Both the position numbers and the translations under genes were made by a program. DNA of 14,668 nt from Clostridiaceae bacterium (GTDB lineage: Bacteria; Bacillota; Clostridia; UMGS1883; JAAYMJ01), in the NCBI GenBank assembly GCA_012521455.1, contig JAAYMJ010000228.1, positions 1 to 14,668 on the forward strand. The letters run 5' to 3'. Below the pieces are notes generated by a model. It was not told the origin of the DNA. It saw only the letters and a program-made list of their open reading frames with translations, and made no database searches. Positions 1-5,971 of the stretch are shown here, piece after piece; the stretch's first letter is position 1, and every line of letters begins with the position of its first letter.

Positions 1-182
1 ACGTCCGCCTGGATTTTACATTCTATGGCAAGCTCAAGGTTGTTGGCAGATATTGTAAGCTTATTCCCCTTAGCTTCTAATTTCACGCATTCTAATATCT
101 GAACGCTGGATTTTGAAGGAACGGCTTTGCTGACAATACCTAAAGCGTCCGATAATGTGATATTATCGCAGTATATTTTCAT
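1..182 (-). CDS. dnaN: DNA polymerase III sliding clamp (beta subunit), N-terminal part, cut by window edge
   Basis: This encodes the ring-shaped processivity clamp that tethers the replicative polymerase to DNA. Only the first 60 codons are inside the window; the rest lies to the left. The visible residues start MKIYCDNITLSDALG and continue through IVSKAVPSKSSVQILECV and LTISANNLELAIE. These match the first beta-clamp domain, where families typically show a VSKAVPSK-like segment and an LTI.A.(N/D)LE strand. The ATG at 182 (minus strand) is preceded by AAAGGA about ten bases upstream. Its position directly downstream of dnaA on the same strand is the classic dnaA-dnaN order. The 242-base gap between the two genes holds origin elements, so dnaN may be read from dnaA or from its own promoter; I see no clear promoter for it. 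Confidence 0.95.
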   Translation of the reverse strand, partial: MKIYCDNITLSDALGIVSKAVPSKSSVQILECVKLEAKGNKLTISANNLELAIECKIQAD

Positions 183-229
183 ATAAATCAATCCTTTGCT
201 AAAATTTTCTAATGGTAGTTTGCGCACTT

Positions 230-239
230 ACCTTAAGGT
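230..239. repeat. Perfect 10-bp palindrome ACCTTAAGGT upstream of dnaN
   Basis: ACCTTAAGGT is a perfect dyad, with partial extension on both sides (CTT before, GAG after). It lies about 48 bases upstream of the dnaN start and next to the AT-rich part of the unwinding element. It could be a protein-binding site or chance; no known operator was recognised. Confidence 0.4.
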
Positions 240-268
240 GAGGGTATAATAATTATAAAAATTCATCA

Positions 269-282
269 AGTAGCAGCAGTAG
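269..282 (-). promoter_or_regulatory. DnaA-trio repeats of the origin unwinding module
   Basis: The minus strand reads CTACTGCTGCTACT, which is AGTAGCAGCAGTAG on the plus strand: four imperfect TAG/CAG triplets in phase. They are directly flanked by GGCCC and a box-like pair (287-304) on one side and by AT-rich DNA on the other. In B. subtilis such triplets guide a DnaA filament onto one strand to open the duplex. The match in order and composition is close, but activity is inferred. Confidence 0.72.
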
Positions 283-424
283 GGCCTGTAAAAACGGTGG
301 ATATTTTAATTTTTTCACAATTTTACGGGATTTTTAGTGTTTATAAGTTGTGAAAAAAAGGTGAAAAAAAATTTTTGGGAAAAAGTTATTCACAAATTAT
401 TAACGTGGATATGTAAAAATTTTA

Positions 425-1750
425 TCATTCACCTTTAATATCATGGATTAAGGTTTCCACCGCCACTTTGGTTTCGTAATTTTCCTGTATTGCCTTTTCA
501 ATTTTGTTTATCCCGTACATTATGGTGGTGTGGTCCTTGTTGCCGAAATCCTGCGCTATTTTTGACAAGGATAAGTCCGTAAGCTCGCGGCACAAATACA
601 TTGCAATCTGCCTTGCGTTGGCAAGCTCTTTCGTGCGCTTGGAGCTTTTAATGTCCTCAGGCTTTAGCCTGAAGTACTTCGCGCAGGACTCAATGATAAA
701 GTCGGTTGTTATTTGCCGCCTGCCGCTTGAGATGTTGTAGTCCTTCAAAGCCTCCATGGCAACGTCAATGGTAATTTCCTTATTTACTAAGCCGCGGTAG
801 GCGATTACCCTGTTAAAAACCCCTTCAAGCTCGCGGATGTTTGAGGTAATCTTTTCCGCAATCAGGGCAAGGATTTCGTTACTAATATTTATTCCCTCAT
901 CCTGGGCCTTTTTTTGCAAAATCGCAATCCTGGTTTCATAATCAGGAGGCTGGATATCGCAGATAAGTCCCCATTCAAACCGGCTTCTCAAGCGTTCCTC
1001 CAATGTTTTTATTTCTTTTGGGGGACGGTCGCTTGTTAGAATTATTTGTTTATTTGCCTGGTGCAAGGCGTTGAATGTGTGGAAGAATTCTTCTTCCGTG
1101 GAGGTCTTCCCCGCGATAAACTGGATATCGTCAACCAATAAAAAGTCAATGGAACGGTATTTATTCCTGAAAGCCTCGTTGGTGTTGTCTTTAATGGAAT
1201 TTATAAGCTCGTTGGTAAACTGCTCCGCTGAAACATACACAATGTTGGTTTTTGGGTTTTTCTTTTTTACATAGTTTCCCACCGCGTGCATAAGGTGGGT
1301 TTTCCCAAGCCCGACCCCGCCGTATAAAAAAAGCGGGTTATAGGCGTTTGCCGGCTCTTCCGCCACGGCAAGGCACGCGGCGTGGGCAAAACGGTTGCTT
1401 GGGCCCACAATGTAATTTTCGAAAGTGTATTTTTCAAAAAAGTTGCTGGAACTTCCGTTTGAGCTGCTCTTTTCCTTTTGCTTTTCCTCTATGTCGTCTA
1501 AATCTTCCCTGGTGCAAAGAACAATTTCATATTCTTCCCCGGTTACTTCATACAAAGCGTTTTTAATAAGGTCGGAAAACCTTGCTGCCATGGGCACAAA
1601 CAGCTTGTCCGGCAGAAGAAGGTAAAATTTTTGGTCTATGATTTTGTATGGCTCAATTTGGGAAATCCATGTCTTATAATGCAGCGGCGACATGGAGTCT
1701 TTAATTAAACTGTCCGCCATCTCCCAAATTTCTTTAATACGGGAATTCAT
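425..1750 (-). CDS. dnaA: Chromosomal replication initiator protein DnaA
   Basis: DnaA is the AAA+ ATPase that binds DnaA boxes at the origin, melts DNA and loads the helicase. The 441-residue product has the usual four-domain layout: an N-terminal helicase-interaction domain (about 1-75), a low-complexity Ser/Asn/Glu linker (about 85-103), the AAA+ domain, and a C-terminal DNA-binding domain. Visible motifs are Walker A GGVGLGKTH (144-152), Walker B LLVDDIQF (204-211), sensor-type LTSDRPP (238-244), an Arg-finger region RLRSRFEWGL (253-262), and the box-recognition signature NKDHTTIMYG (404-413). The ATG at 1750 is chosen because AGGAGG sits seven bases upstream. An in-frame ATG 16 codons earlier overlaps a DnaA box and has no comparable site. 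The gene points away from the upstream DnaA-box cluster, so autoregulation is likely. Confidence 0.98.
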   Translation of the reverse strand: MNSRIKEIWEMADSLIKDSMSPLHYKTWISQIEPYKIIDQKFYLLLPDKLFVPMAARFSDLIKNALYEVTGEEYEIVLCTREDLDDIEEKQKEKSSSNGSSSNFFEKYTFENYIVGPSNRFAHAACLAVAEEPANAYNPLFLYGGVGLGKTHLMHAVGNYVKKKNPKTNIVYVSAEQFTNELINSIKDNTNEAFRNKYRSIDFLLVDDIQFIAGKTSTEEEFFHTFNALHQANKQIILTSDRPPKEIKTLEERLRSRFEWGLICDIQPPDYETRIAILQKKAQDEGINISNEILALIAEKITSNIRELEGVFNRVIAYRGLVNKEITIDVAMEALKDYNISSGRRQITTDFIIESCAKYFRLKPEDIKSSKRTKELANARQIAMYLCRELTDLSLSKIAQDFGNKDHTTIMYGINKIEKAIQENYETKVAVETLIHDIKGE

Positions 1751-1790
1751 AGGGTTTCCTCCTGTTTTCGTAGTCGAGTTATTAACATAC

Positions 1791-1810
1791 TTATCCACAA
1801 TTGTGGATAA
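1791..1810. promoter_or_regulatory. Pair of perfect, oppositely oriented DnaA boxes
   Basis: TTATCCACA (1791-1799, plus) is followed after two bases by TGTGGATAA (1802-1810, minus), forming a 20-bp perfect dyad. It lies about 41 bases upstream of the dnaA start, within its probable leader, so binding here could both nucleate origin opening and repress dnaA. Confidence 0.9.
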
Positions 1811-1833
1811 ATTTTTATGTTAACAACGAAAAC

Positions 1834-1842
1834 TGTTGATAA
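1834..1842 (-). promoter_or_regulatory. DnaA box, one mismatch
   Basis: TGTTGATAA is the reverse complement of TTATCAACA, one base away from TTATCCACA. It sits inside the box cluster, in the same orientation as the boxes at 1888 and 1921. Confidence 0.6.
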
Positions 1843-1887
1843 ATATTCAAAAACCAGATAAATTTTTACTTTCCGGGCGCAATTTTT

Positions 1888-1896
1888 GGTGGATAA
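1888..1896 (-). promoter_or_regulatory. DnaA box, one mismatch
   Basis: GGTGGATAA is the reverse complement of TTATCCACC, one mismatch at the last base of the consensus. It lies between the promoter-proximal and promoter-distal perfect boxes. Confidence 0.6.
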
Positions 1897-1920
1897 CCTG
1901 TGTATTTTTCCAAAATCTGC

Positions 1921-1945
1921 TGTGGATAAAATTGTGTTATCCACA
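1921..1945. promoter_or_regulatory. Two perfect DnaA boxes in opposite orientation
   Basis: TGTGGATAA (1921-1929, minus) and TTATCCACA (1937-1945, plus) are separated by seven bases. They lie just downstream, in the dnaA reading direction, of a TATAAT on the minus strand (1957-1962). DnaA bound here would sit over the likely dnaA transcription start. Confidence 0.9.
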
Positions 1946-1956
1946 ATGTTAACAAG

Positions 1957-1962
1957 ATTATA
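1957..1962 (-). promoter_or_regulatory. Possible dnaA promoter -10 element
   Basis: The minus strand reads TATAAT here. The best -35 candidate, TTGAAT (1983-1988), is 20 bases away, longer than ideal, so the assignment is tentative. Transcription from here would cross all six upstream DnaA boxes before reaching dnaA. Confidence 0.4.
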
Positions 1963-2019
1963 CTAACAAATTTCAGAAAATTATTCAAGTTTTTAAAAGA
2001 AATATTTTTCATAAATATG

Positions 2020-2063
2020 ACTTTTAAAATTTTATAAGTATTACAAAACCCGTTTTGGTGTAA
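2020..2063. repeat. Two adjacent AT-rich dyads between the divergent dnaA and rpmH promoters
   Basis: Positions 2020-2039 form a 20-bp palindrome with a single mismatched pair (outer ACTT/AAGT, inner TAAAATTTTA). Positions 2041-2063 form a looser dyad with TTACA/TGTAA ends and CAAAAC/GTTTTG inside. They end about 24 bases before the rpmH -35 box. They may be regulator sites or part of the easily melted origin DNA. No known operator was recognised. Confidence 0.4.
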
Positions 2064-2086
2064 AATTTATTTAGGAAATTTTTATA

Positions 2087-2115
2087 TTGACAAAAAAGTC
2101 TTACTTTTATATAAT
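2087..2115 (+). promoter_or_regulatory. Perfect consensus sigma-A promoter of the rpmH operon
   Basis: TTGACA (2087-2092), a 17-base spacer and TATAAT (2110-2115) match the housekeeping promoter consensus exactly. Transcription should start near 2122, giving a leader of about 55 bases before rpmH. This drives rpmH-rnpA-yidD-yidC-jag. Confidence 0.93.
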
Positions 2116-2177
2116 TAATCATACGCTATGATAGGGGCAGTCTTGTCATAAGTTAATATGTAAAGGGAGGTGTTTTT

Positions 2178-2312
2178 GTGTTAAGGACATATCAACCTAA
2201 CAGAAGGAAAAGAAGCAAGGTTCACGGCTTTAGGAAAAGAATGAGCACAAGAAACGGCAGAAAGGTTTTGGCAAGAAGAAGACGCAGAGGCAGAAAAGTT
2301 TTGTCTGCGTAA
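2178..2312 (+). CDS. rpmH: 50S ribosomal protein L34
   Basis: This is the small, very basic L34 protein of the large ribosomal subunit. The 44-residue product begins [18 protein letters not shown] and continues through [15 protein letters not shown] to KVLSA, the standard L34 pattern and length. It starts with GTG at 2178, supported by GGGAGG seven bases upstream and by the conserved N-terminus. It is the first gene of the operon, directly after a perfect consensus promoter, which suits a protein needed in large amounts. The 28-base gap to rnpA contains a short hairpin that includes the rnpA ribosome binding site. Confidence 0.97.
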   Translation: MLRTYQPNRRKRSKVHGFRKRMSTRNGRKVLARRRRRGRKVLSA

Positions 2313-2319
2313 AAAAGCC

Positions 2320-2335
2320 GCCTCTTTAAGGAGGT
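2320..2335 (+). promoter_or_regulatory. Short hairpin covering the rnpA Shine-Dalgarno sequence
   Basis: CCTC (2321-2324) can pair with GAGG (2331-2334), with G.U pairs possible at both ends, giving a 4-6 bp stem with a small TTAA-type loop. The GAGG arm is the core of the AAGGAGG site for rnpA. This could lower RnpA output relative to L34. Pairing is read from the sequence; regulation is inferred. Confidence 0.4.
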
Positions 2336-2340
2336 AGATG

Positions 2341-2673
2341 ATGAAAACAATATCCTTAAAACAAAACAGGGATTTTCAAAGGCTGTATAAAAGAGGCGGA
2401 AAAGCGGTTTCAAAAAATTTGATTATTTATTATAGGAAAAACCAGGAACAAGGTCACCGTGTGGGCATAACAGTCAGCAAAAAAGTGGGAAGCGCAGTTG
2501 TGAGAAACAAAGTAAAGCGCAGGATTAAGGAATGTTTTAGGAAAGTTGAAGGAAAAATACCAAAGCCCCACGATATTGTGATAGTTGCGCGGCCCAGATG
2601 TGCCGAAAGCGAGTTTTCAGATATTTTGAAGGATTTGGAAAAGCTCGTTATTGAAAGTGGTTTATGTGAATGA
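2341..2673 (+). CDS. rnpA: Ribonuclease P protein component
   Basis: RnpA is the protein cofactor of RNase P, helping the catalytic RNA cut 5' leaders from pre-tRNAs. The 110-residue basic product has the family N-terminus ([15 protein letters not shown], 6-20), the strand [17 protein letters not shown] (41-57) and the RNR-type helix [13 protein letters not shown] (55-67). Two consecutive ATG codons occur at 2338 and 2341. The second is preferred because AGGAGG then lies six bases upstream rather than three. The stop overlaps the yidD start in an ATGA arrangement, pointing to translational coupling. Confidence 0.96.
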   Translation: MKTISLKQNRDFQRLYKRGGKAVSKNLIIYYRKNQEQGHRVGITVSKKVGSAVVRNKVKRRIKECFRKVEGKIPKPHDIVIVARPRCAESEFSDILKDLEKLVIESGLCE

Positions 2674-2879
2674 AGTGGATTTTGTTAAAATTGATTAGGT
2701 TTTACCAAAAATTTATATCGCCCCTAAAAAAACCCTGCTGCAGGTTTTATCCTACCTGCTCCGAATACGCGTATCTTGCAATATCCAAGTACGGAGCTTT
2801 CAAGGGGGGTTTTCTTTTTATAAAGCGGATTTTAAAATGCCATCCATTTTCAAAGGGCGGAGTAGACCTGCTAGAATAA
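2670..2879 (+). CDS. yidD: Membrane protein insertion efficiency factor YidD
   Basis: YidD is a small membrane-associated protein that assists YidC-dependent insertion; its mechanism is not well defined. The 69-residue product has the family pattern [19 protein letters not shown] followed by YPTCSEYA (27-34), then [11 protein letters not shown] and a C-terminal [14 protein letters not shown]. The conserved cysteines and basic residues are present. Its start overlaps the rnpA stop by four bases and yidC follows after 16 bases, the usual rnpA-yidD-yidC order. Confidence 0.96.
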   Translation: MKWILLKLIRFYQKFISPLKKPCCRFYPTCSEYAYLAISKYGAFKGGFLFIKRILKCHPFSKGGVDLLE

Positions 2880-2895
2880 GAGGAGGATAATTAAT

Positions 2896-3789
2896 TTGTG
2901 GGATACCCTTATAGTTTCACCGCTAGGGTGGATAATTAGGAATATTTATTATTTAGTAAACGATTATGGGATTGCCCTGATTTTATTTACAATTCTTACC
3001 CGTATAATTCTGTTTCCGTTAGGATACAAATCCCAAAAGGGGCTAATGAGAACCCAGCAGCTTCAGCCAATAATCGCGGAAATTCAAAAGAAGTATAAAG
3101 ATGACAGGGAAAAGCTGAATTTAGAGCTTTCAAAGATATATCAAAAATATAATATTAACCCCATGGGCGGATGTCTTCCGCTTTTAATCCAATTGCCGAT
3201 ATTGTTTGCGCTAATTAAGGTAATCTACCACCCCCTTCAGTATATTGTGGGCGTGCCAATCGAAAAGATTAATGAACTGTATAGCTTAACAGGGATTGCG
3301 CAAAACAACGAAATTTACCTTGCGAATAACCCGACAGCAATTGAAAATTTAAGACAGTTGGGTTATCAGGCGGTGAACTTTAACTTTTTCGGCATAAACC
3401 TTGGTGAAATCCCGAAGTTAAACCAGTTAAACGAATTGTGGATTTTCCCGATTTTGGCTGCGGTGGTAACTTACCTTTCAAGCTGGGTGACACAAAGGAC
3501 CAGCCAAAACCAAAGCGCAGAACAACAGGCGCAGCTTAATACCATGACTTACATGATGCCGCTAATGACCCTGATATTTGCGTTCCAGATGCCAAACGGT
3601 GCGGCGCTTTATTGGACAATTTCAAGCTTGCTTGCCATGGCGCAGCAGTATTTCCTTTCAATTTACTTTAAAAAACACCTAAAACCGCTTGAAATTGATG
3701 AAAAGGACATGACAAAGAGCATGAGAAGGTCTCAAAAAAAGAAGATGGTGAAAGATTCTAACAATAAGAATGAGGATAAGGAAGAATAA
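2896..3789 (+). CDS. yidC: Membrane protein insertase YidC/SpoIIIJ family
   Basis: This Oxa1/YidC/Alb3 family insertase places proteins in the cytoplasmic membrane. In spore formers the family also supports engulfment-stage forespore signalling. The 297-residue product has a first membrane segment around 24-42 carrying the conserved groove arginine (TRIILFPL, R36). A cytoplasmic charged hairpin follows (about 45-88), then PMGGCLPLLIQLPILFALI (second segment), a segment near 180-198, and a C-terminal pair around the MPNGAALYWTISS motif. The C-terminus is a Lys-rich cytoplasmic tail. Translation starts at a TTG with AGGAGG nine bases upstream; no in-frame ATG fits. No lipoprotein signal peptide is seen, unlike B. 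subtilis SpoIIIJ. jag follows after two bases. Confidence 0.96.
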   Translation: MWDTLIVSPLGWIIRNIYYLVNDYGIALILFTILTRIILFPLGYKSQKGLMRTQQLQPIIAEIQKKYKDDREKLNLELSKIYQKYNINPMGGCLPLLIQLPILFALIKVIYHPLQYIVGVPIEKINELYSLTGIAQNNEIYLANNPTAIENLRQLGYQAVNFNFFGINLGEIPKLNQLNELWIFPILAAVVTYLSSWVTQRTSQNQSAEQQAQLNTMTYMMPLMTLIFAFQMPNGAALYWTISSLLAMAQQYFLSIYFKKHLKPLEIDEKDMTKSMRRSQKKKMVKDSNNKNEDKEE

Positions 3790-3791
3790 CC

Positions 3792-4466
3792 ATGAAATAT
3801 GTAGAAAAAACAGGTAAAAGTGTTGATGAAGCAGTTAACGCAGCATTGGCCGAGCTAAACGCGAAACTGGAAGATGTAGTTATCGATGTGATTGAAGAAG
3901 CAAATAAGGGGATTTTCAGCATCTTTGGCGTAAGAGAAGCAAAAGTGAGGGTAACTTTAAAAGAAAGGGAAAGCGTTAGGGCAATCAGGGAATTTTTACA
4001 AGGCCTTCTTAGCCGCATGGGTCTGGACCCCGCACTGGACATTTCATATGATGATGAGGATAAGAAGATTACGGTTTTAGTTTCAGGCGAAAACATGGGC
4101 GCGTTAATCGGAAGGCGCGGGGACACCTTGGATGCGGTGCAGTATTTGACATCAATAATTGCCAATAAATATGAAGACGAATATATAAGAGTGATTATAG
4201 ATACGGAAAACTACAGGCAAAAGAGGGAAAAGGCGCTGGTTGCCTTTGCGTTCAAGCAGGCGGCAAAAGTTGTGAAATACAAAAAGAACATTATGCTTGA
4301 ACCCATGAATCCCCATGAGAGGAAAATCATTCATTCCGCTCTTCAAAACCATGACTATGTAACCACTTACTCACTAGGTCAGGACCCCAACAGGAAAGTG
4401 GTAATTGCCCTTAAGGACAGAAAAGACCAAAGAAGGAGAAAACCGTACAGCAAAAGGGAAAGATAA
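3792..4466 (+). CDS. jag: RNA-binding protein Jag/KhpB (Jag-N, KH and R3H domains)
   Basis: Jag (KhpB) is a cytoplasmic RNA-binding protein linked to cell elongation and division control, usually encoded next to YidC. The 224-residue product has a Jag-N domain (about 3-55: KYVEKTGKSVDEAVNAAL and GIFSIFGVREAKV), a KH domain with its loop in ALIGRRGDTLDAVQYL (104-119), and an R3H domain (about 145-208) with the R-x3-H signature in NPHERKIIH (R177, H181). The C-terminus is very basic (KDRKDQRRRKPYSKRER). It begins two bases after the yidC stop, with a GGA-type binding site in the end of yidC, and is the last gene before a strong terminator. Confidence 0.96.
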   Translation: MKYVEKTGKSVDEAVNAALAELNAKLEDVVIDVIEEANKGIFSIFGVREAKVRVTLKERESVRAIREFLQGLLSRMGLDPALDISYDDEDKKITVLVSGENMGALIGRRGDTLDAVQYLTSIIANKYEDEYIRVIIDTENYRQKREKALVAFAFKQAAKVVKYKKNIMLEPMNPHERKIIHSALQNHDYVTTYSLGQDPNRKVVIALKDRKDQRRRKPYSKRER

Positions 4467-4478
4467 ATAAATAGCACG

Positions 4479-4508
4479 ATAACCCGCCAGATTTTGGCGG
4501 GTTATTTT
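4479..4508 (+). terminator. Intrinsic terminator after jag
   Basis: An 11-bp perfect stem (4479-4489 with 4495-4505, containing AACCCGCCA/TGGCGGGTT) closes a five-base loop and runs into TTTT and AT-rich DNA. It ends the rpmH-rnpA-yidD-yidC-jag operon. Confidence 0.92.
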
Positions 4509-4522
4509 AAAATTTAAAAATA

Positions 4523-4551
4523 TTTATAATTTGCTCATTTTGTGATAAAAT
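4523..4551 (+). promoter_or_regulatory. Probable promoter of mnmE-mnmG-rsmG
   Basis: An extended -10 (TGATAAAAT, hexamer 4546-4551) lies 17 bases after TTTATA (4523-4528), four of six -35 consensus bases. It falls between the jag terminator and mnmE, where a promoter is expected. Confidence 0.5.
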
Positions 4552-4601
4552 ATATAGTTAGCTTTAAACGGGCAAATATTTTGTTGTTTCCGGAGGAAAA
4601 A

Positions 4602-5954
4602 ATGATGGATACAATCGCAGCCATTGCAACCCCGCATGGTAAGGGCGGCATAAGCGTTATAAGGATTAGCGGGAAGGACGCAATAGATATAACCTCAAAA
4701 ATTTTTAAGTCAAAAACCCCGATAACTGAAGCAAAATCCCACACCATACACTTTGGAAAAGTTGTGGATTTTGCCGGAAATGTTTTAGACGAGTGTCTGG
4801 TTTCGGTATTTAGGGAACCTCACAGCTTTACGGGGGAAAACGTGTGCGAGATTAGCTGCCACGGCGGGGTTTTAAATACAAATAAAATATTGGAAGAACT
4901 CATAAAAAACGGGGCAAGGCTTGCCCTTCCGGGTGAGTTTACAAAGCGGGCCTTTGTAAACGGAAAAATTGATTTAGCGCAGGCCGAGGCCATTGGCGAT
5001 ATTATCGACAGCCAGTCGGACGCGCTTTTAAATAAGGCGGTAAACCAATTGGGCGGGATTTTGAGCGAAAAGATAAACCAAGTGCGAAGCCGCATAATAA
5101 ACCTTCTTGCCCAGATACAGGTGGAGGCGGATTACCCCGATGAGGACATTGAGCTTTGGGAAAGGGAGGATTTTGTCAATGAGGCAAAATCCATTTATGA
5201 GGAAGTGGCAAAGCTTTTGGAGTCCACAAAAAGCGGAAGGCTTGTCCGTGAAGGGGTAAGATGCGCCATTGTGGGGCGGCCGAATGTCGGGAAAAGCTCA
5301 CTTTTAAACGCCCTCTTAAAGGAAGACCGGGCGATTGTCACAAACATTCCAGGCACCACCAGGGATGTGGTGGAGGATTTTATCCAGCTTGAAGGGATAA
5401 TAATCCGCCTTGCGGACACGGCAGGAATTAGGGACGCCTCCGACGAGGTGGAAAGGCTGGGGGTTAAAAAGAGCGAGGAATATATAAAAAATTCAGACAT
5501 GTGCCTTTTTGTGACGGACATATCCTCGCCCTTATGTGATGAAGAAAAGGAGATTTTAAAAAGAATTGAGGATAAAAAATACATTGTTGTGCTAAACAAG
5601 GCGGATTTGGAAAACGTCCAAAAAGAAGAAGACTACAACGCTCCCGCAGTCAGGGTTTCGGCAAAGGAAGGGATTGGGATACCTGAGCTTGAAAGGGAAA
5701 TGGTAAAGCTTCTTTCTTTGGACGAAATATCAAAGGATAGGGAAATTATCACAAATATACGCCATAAAGAGGCCCTGATACGGGCAAAAGAGGCGCTGTC
5801 CCGCGCCTTTGGGACAATCAGCGCGGGAATGCCTGCGGATTTGTTGTTCATTGACTTAACCGAGGCGGCTGAGGCCTTGGGTGAAATTACGGGGCTTACT
5901 GTAAACGAAGAAGTGATAAACGATATCTTTTCACGATTTTGTTTGGGCAAATAA
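4602..5954 (+). CDS. mnmE: tRNA uridine-5-carboxymethylaminomethyl modification GTPase MnmE
   Basis: MnmE works with MnmG to install the cmnm5 group at C5 of wobble uridine-34 in certain tRNAs, using a folate one-carbon donor and GTP hydrolysis. The 450-residue product has the N-terminal folate-binding domain ([20 protein letters not shown] at 4-23), a helical domain, and an inserted G domain. The G domain shows G1 GRPNVGKS (225-232), G2 TNIPGTTRD (247-255), G3 DTAG (272-275), G4 NKAD (332-335) and G5 SAK (353-355). The C-terminus is FCLGK, with the conserved cysteine. GGAGG precedes two tandem ATG codons at 4602 and 4605 (five and eight bases away), so either may be used. Upstream in-frame ATG 4542 lacks a binding site. 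mnmG follows after 17 bases. Confidence 0.97.
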   Translation: MMDTIAAIATPHGKGGISVIRISGKDAIDITSKIFKSKTPITEAKSHTIHFGKVVDFAGNVLDECLVSVFREPHSFTGENVCEISCHGGVLNTNKILEELIKNGARLALPGEFTKRAFVNGKIDLAQAEAIGDIIDSQSDALLNKAVNQLGGILSEKINQVRSRIINLLAQIQVEADYPDEDIELWEREDFVNEAKSIYEEVAKLLESTKSGRLVREGVRCAIVGRPNVGKSSLLNALLKEDRAIVTNIPGTTRDVVEDFIQLEGIIIRLADTAGIRDASDEVERLGVKKSEEYIKNSDMCLFVTDISSPLCDEEKEILKRIEDKKYIVVLNKADLENVQKEEDYNAPAVRVSAKEGIGIPELEREMVKLLSLDEISKDREIITNIRHKEALIRAKEALSRAFGTISAGMPADLLFIDLTEAAEALGEITGLTVNEEVINDIFSRFCLGK

Positions 5955-5971
5955 CTTTGGGGGAGATAGTT

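Larger units (their letters stand above)
183..424. other. oriC: Origin segment between dnaA and dnaN with unwinding element (oriC, incC-like)
   Basis: This gene-free, very AT-rich gap corresponds to the B. subtilis incC region. Read in the dnaA-to-dnaN direction it holds several DnaA-box-like 9-mers: TTATTCACA on the plus strand at 386-394 (fits TTATNCACA), weaker ones at 349-357 and 311-319, and ATATCCACC on the minus strand at 296-304. Next come a GGCCC block (282-286) and trinucleotide repeats read CTACTGCTGCTACT on the minus strand (269-282). An AT-rich run (about 246-263) follows just before dnaN. This order matches the box, GC block, DnaA-trio and AT-rich unwinding layout known from B. 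subtilis. Motif content is seen directly; function is inferred. Confidence 0.8.
1751..2177. other. oriC: Origin of replication, DnaA-box cluster region between dnaA and rpmH
   Basis: This 427-base AT-rich gap separates the divergent dnaA and rpmH operons. Its dnaA-proximal half carries six DnaA boxes: TTATCCACA on the plus strand at 1791-1799 and 1937-1945; TGTGGATAA (perfect box on the minus strand) at 1802-1810 and 1921-1929; and one-mismatch boxes on the minus strand at 1834-1842 and 1888-1896. The 10-mer ATGTTAACAA occurs twice, at 1817-1826 and 1946-1955. The middle holds AT-rich dyads (2020-2063), and the rpmH promoter lies at 2087-2115. Gene polarity switches here, as expected where forks diverge. 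Confidence 0.93.

Noticed and set aside
247..268. A dnaN promoter within the AT-rich run (TTGATG and TATAAT-like words on the minus strand)
   Set aside because: The words are too close together for a normal spacer (6 or about 14 bases), and any AT-rich unwinding element gives such matches by chance.
1747..1944. Minus-strand reading frame of 65 residues upstream of dnaA
   Set aside because: It runs through the DnaA boxes, lacks a ribosome binding site and overlaps the true dnaA start; it is non-coding origin DNA.
3758..4165. Minus-strand open frame of 135 residues opposite the start of jag
   Set aside because: It is a low-complexity Ser/Thr/Phe-rich shadow of jag codons with no family resemblance and no suitable upstream signals.
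4588..4600. TTTCCGGAGGAAA as a possible Noc-binding site
   Set aside because: The known Noc site is ATTTCCCGGGAAAT with even symmetry; this has different spacing and is simply the mnmE ribosome binding site with flanks.
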